A stretch of DNA of 64,000 nt from contig NZ_CP076547.1 of assembly GCF_018889995.1 (NCBI RefSeq), forward strand, positions 2,790,001 to 2,854,000, given 5' to 3'. Below the pieces are notes generated by a model. That model searched no databases. It was not told the DNA's origin and saw only the letters and a program-made list of their open reading frames with translations. This DNA is from Subtercola sp. PAMC28395. GTDB lineage: Bacteria > Actinomycetota > Actinomycetes > Actinomycetales > Microbacteriaceae. Made by a program: the position numbers and the translations under genes. Positions 62,003 to 64,000 of this stretch are shown here, piece by piece (the first letter of the stretch is position 1; every line of letters starts with the position of its first letter).

Positions 62003-62062
62003 GGCGTCAGTCGGGCAGGCGTCAGTCGGGCAGGCGTCAGTCGGGCAGGCGTCAGTCGGTCA
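62003..62062. repeat. 15-bp tandem repeat on the rsrA stop codon
   Basis: Four adjacent 15-bp units (GGCGTCAGTCGGGCA three times, then GGCGTCAGTCGGTCA). The last TCA is the rsrA stop codon on the minus strand (62060-62062). Each unit repeats GACTGACGCC downstream of the gene. Confidence 0.9.
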
Positions 62063-62323
62063 GAGCGTGACACGAACCTCGGTGTGTGTGCTCTGGATCT
62101 CACGGATGCTCAGCAGCACCTGGTCGCGAAGCTGCTCCGGTGCCACCTCTTTGCAGGCGCGCTGCACGGCCTCGGTCAGTACGACACCGATATGAAGCTC
62201 AGACGAGCAGTCGCTGCAGTTCTCGATGTGCTCACGGATATCGGCAGCATCGGTGCTGGCGAGTTCGTTGTGCAGGAACTCCTCGAGTTCGGCCTTGGCC
62301 TTCGTGCAACCGCAGTCGGTCAT
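62060..62323 (-). CDS. rsrA: Zinc-binding anti-sigma factor (mycothiol-system/RsrA-like)
   Basis: An 87-residue ZAS-family protein. The redox/zinc motif is [13 protein letters not shown] (HxxxCxxC), and extra cysteines are present at the N-terminus (DCGCTK). It should bind SigR and release it on disulfide stress. Its ATG overlaps the sigR stop by ATGA, ensuring coupled synthesis. A tandem repeat begins at its stop codon. Confidence 0.93.
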   Translation of the reverse strand: MTDCGCTKAKAELEEFLHNELASTDAADIREHIENCSDCSSELHIGVVLTEAVQRACKEVAPEQLRDQVLLSIREIQSTHTEVRVTL

Positions 62324-63108
62324 TTCTTCGTTCCTTTCGACACTGCCGCACGCTTGGGTGCGGCTTCCGCCGATGCGGCGGGGTTCGCGGCCTTCACAGC
62401 GACTCCCCTGCCCTCGGCGTATTCAGACAAGAGCCCGCGCAGCAGTCGGCGGCCGCGGTGCAACCGGCTCATCACCGTTCCGACGGGGGTCTTCATGATG
62501 TCGGCGATCTCCTGGTAGGAGAATCCCTCGACATCGGCCAGGTAGACAGCCAGACGAAAGTCTTCGGGAATGGACTGCAGGGCATCCTTCACCGCGCTGT
62601 CTGGCAGGTGATCGATGGCCTCTGCTTCGGCTGAACGGCTCGACGTACCCGTCGCCGTGGCCGACTCGGCATTGCCGAGCTGCCAGTCCTCGAGGTCGCT
62701 GGTCGTACCCTGGTAGGGATCACGCTGCTTCTTGCGGTACACGTTGATGAACGTGTTCGTCAGAATGCGATACAGCCAGGCTTTGAGATTCGTGCCCTGC
62801 TCGAACTGCGCGAACGCGGCGTAAGCCTTGACGAAGGTCTCCTGCACGAGGTCCTGCGCATCGGCGGGGTTTCGCGTCATCCGGAGCGCGGCACCGTACA
62901 ACTGGTCGAGGAACGGAATGGCCTGTTCTTCGAAAAGCGCGCGCGGGTCTGCAGGTGCAGACACAATTGTTGCTGCCCGTGGTTCACTGTCTGGTGATGT
63001 CATCACCGGCAAGTCTACGACGCGCCGCAGCTGCGCGAATGGGGTCGACGACGTCGTTGTGGGTCGCGTATTCGAAGGCCGTTCAAGCACTGTGGATGCT
63101 GTCGCCAT
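62320..63108 (-). CDS. sigR: ECF sigma factor, SigR/SigH type (long form)
   Basis: 262 residues from ATG 63108, which has a strong GGAGGAG. The sigma-R core starts near residue 52: [40 protein letters not shown] (region 2), [20 protein letters not shown], and region 4 [20 protein letters not shown] with [20 protein letters not shown]. The 50-residue N-terminal extension is low-complexity; an internal ATG (residue 36, at 63003) preceded by TAGACT could give a shorter form. A SigR-type promoter lies upstream (63152-63177), implying autoregulation. Confidence 0.93.
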   Translation of the reverse strand: MATASTVLERPSNTRPTTTSSTPFAQLRRVVDLPVMTSPDSEPRAATIVSAPADPRALFEEQAIPFLDQLYGAALRMTRNPADAQDLVQETFVKAYAAFAQFEQGTNLKAWLYRILTNTFINVYRKKQRDPYQGTTSDLEDWQLGNAESATATGTSSRSAEAEAIDHLPDSAVKDALQSIPEDFRLAVYLADVEGFSYQEIADIMKTPVGTVMSRLHRGRRLLRGLLSEYAEGRGVAVKAANPAASAEAAPKRAAVSKGTKK

Positions 63109-63151
63109 GCGTCTCTCCTCCGAAATCCCATCAATCGCCGATACCCTAGAC

Positions 63152-63177
63152 AACTGATGCTGATCTCGAGATATTCC
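63152..63177 (-). promoter_or_regulatory. SigR-type promoter for sigR
   Basis: On the minus strand GGAAT (63177-63173) is followed by exactly 18 nt and then GTT (63154-63152), the consensus of SigR/SigH promoters. Transcription would begin near 63146, leaving about 38 nt of leader before the GGAGGAG and ATG of the long SigR form. The -35 element lies inside the first codons of aroA. Confidence 0.75.
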
Positions 63178-64000
63178 ACACCCGACTTCAATCCGTACGG
63201 CGACGCAGCTCCCCTGCCGCCGAACCCGGACTGGTCTGCTCCGCGCGCGCGCGACAGACTCGCGGCCACGGTGTCGCTACCGGGATCGAAGAGCCTCACC
63301 AATCGAGAACTCGTGCTCTCAGCCCTCGCAGATGCACCGTCTCGCCTCCGTTCCCCGCTCCACAGCCGCGACACGACCCTCATGGTGGCCGCGCTGCGCT
63401 CGCTCGGCGTCACGATCGACGATGTCGCGGGCCCCGGCCGGTTCGGCCCCGACTGGGTCATCACACCGGCAGACGAACTGCTCGGCAGCACGACGATCGA
63501 CTGTGGTCTTGCTGGCACGGTGATGCGATTCCTTCCTCCGGTGTCAGCACTCGCACTCGGTCCCGTCATGTTCGACGGCGACGAGGGTGCCAGAAAGCGG
63601 CCGATGGCGACGACGATCTCGTCATTGCGAGCGCTCGGCGTCGACATCGATTCCGACGGCCGATCCACCCTCCCGTTCACGGTGCACGGAACCGGCCAGG
63701 TCCGGGGCGGAGACGTCACCATCGACGCCTCCTCTTCTTCACAATTCGTCTCCGGCCTCCTGCTCGCTGGCGCACGGTTCACCGAAGGCCTTCGGCTCAC
63801 TCACGACGGCGATCGCCTGCCGAGCATGCCCCACATCGAGATGACCATCGCCGCCCTGGGGGCGCGGGGCGTGAAAGTCGAAACCACAGGCGCCGGCGAG
63901 TGGTCGATCAGCCCCGGAACGATCTCCGCACGTGATGTGGACATCGAGCCAGACCTCTCGAACGCCGCACCGTTCCTCGCCGCAGCCCTTGTCGCCGGTG
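63157..64000 (+). CDS. aroA: 3-phosphoshikimate 1-carboxyvinyltransferase (EPSP synthase), N-terminal part
   Basis: The first 281 codons; the gene runs off the window. It joins phosphoenolpyruvate to shikimate-3-phosphate in aromatic amino acid synthesis. It has [20 protein letters not shown] (PEP/S3P binding), [40 protein letters not shown] and [22 protein letters not shown] at 63143-63148 is 8 nt before the ATG and no ribosome-binding site is seen, so the mRNA is probably leaderless. It is divergent from sigR, a neighbourhood conserved in actinobacteria. Confidence 0.94.
   Translation, partial: MLISRYSTPDFNPYGDAAPLPPNPDWSAPRARDRLAATVSLPGSKSLTNRELVLSALADAPSRLRSPLHSRDTTLMVAALRSLGVTIDDVAGPGRFGPDWVITPADELLGSTTIDCGLAGTVMRFLPPVSALALGPVMFDGDEGARKRPMATTISSLRALGVDIDSDGRSTLPFTVHGTGQVRGGDVTIDASSSSQFVSGLLLAGARFTEGLRLTHDGDRLPSMPHIEMTIAALGARGVKVETTGAGEWSISPGTISARDVDIEPDLSNAAPFLAAALVAG

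Overview
The window is high-GC DNA from an actinobacterium, most likely a member of the Microbacteriaceae. The support is the argS / lysA-hom-thrC order, the single-polypeptide 2-oxoglutarate decarboxylase/dehydrogenase (kgd), a GuaB1-type IMP dehydrogenase-like protein, the sigR-rsrA pair next to aroA, metY-metX, DUF2510/DUF4190/DUF2993 proteins, and genes whose starts look leaderless. The genus cannot be fixed from this sequence alone.

Layout. 1-7.3 kb: an aspartate-family operon on the minus strand (lysA-hom-thrC, overlapping by 1-4 nt), a DUF4333 lipoprotein, an LmeA-like protein, argS and a transglutaminase. 7.4 kb: tRNA-Arg(CCG) followed by the degenerate 3' end of a tyrosine integrase, the likely scar of an integrated element. 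8-20.9 kb: an accessory zone with a Tat-exported protein, a broken SMI1/KNR4-like gene, many small membrane proteins, a secreted phosphodiesterase, an aquaporin, an endonuclease/exonuclease/phosphatase-family protein and a 660-residue LGFP-repeat protein with a C-terminal HExxH domain. 20.89-22.55 kb: a complete IS1380-family element with 16-bp terminal repeats and a 5-bp target duplication, inserted across the stop codon of an NAD-dependent epimerase-like gene. 23.4-23.5 kb: that gene and a divergent TetR regulator share two inverted 20-bp quasi-palindromic operators. 24-29 kb: GT2 and GT8 glycosyltransferases, a 2-hydroxyacid dehydrogenase, an aldonolactone-oxidase-like flavoprotein and a small membrane protein that has a truncated second copy 13 kb upstream. 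29-31.7 kb: an alpha/beta hydrolase, a Tat-exported allene-oxide-cyclase-like barrel, an Hcp-family protein and a 52-residue membrane peptide.

31.9-57.8 kb is mostly housekeeping: glutamine amidotransferase-like, arginase-family, crotonase, flavoprotein disulfide reductase, amidase, GNAT, uracil-DNA glycosylase, S51 peptidase-like, phosphoribosyltransferase, SDR, metY-metX (direct sulfhydrylation route to homocysteine), a histidine kinase / membrane protein / response regulator operon, MFS transporter, GT87 mannosyltransferase-like and thiamine-binding-like pair, YceI, NnrD, Old Yellow Enzyme, two CNNM/CorC proteins and guaB1. 57.9-64 kb: kgd, then sigR-rsrA on the minus strand, divergent from aroA, which runs off the window.

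The signals I rate highest are: (i) a GGAAT-N18-GTT promoter for sigR placed inside the aroA coding start, together with a long and a possible short SigR start, which resembles the Streptomyces sigma-R/sigma-R' arrangement; (ii) the twin TetR operators; (iii) the signal-peptide-less LGFP plus zincin protein; (iv) short tandem-repeat arrays that begin exactly at stop codons and reiterate TGA; (v) the Hcp / allene-oxide-cyclase-like pair in a window with no other type VI secretion genes.
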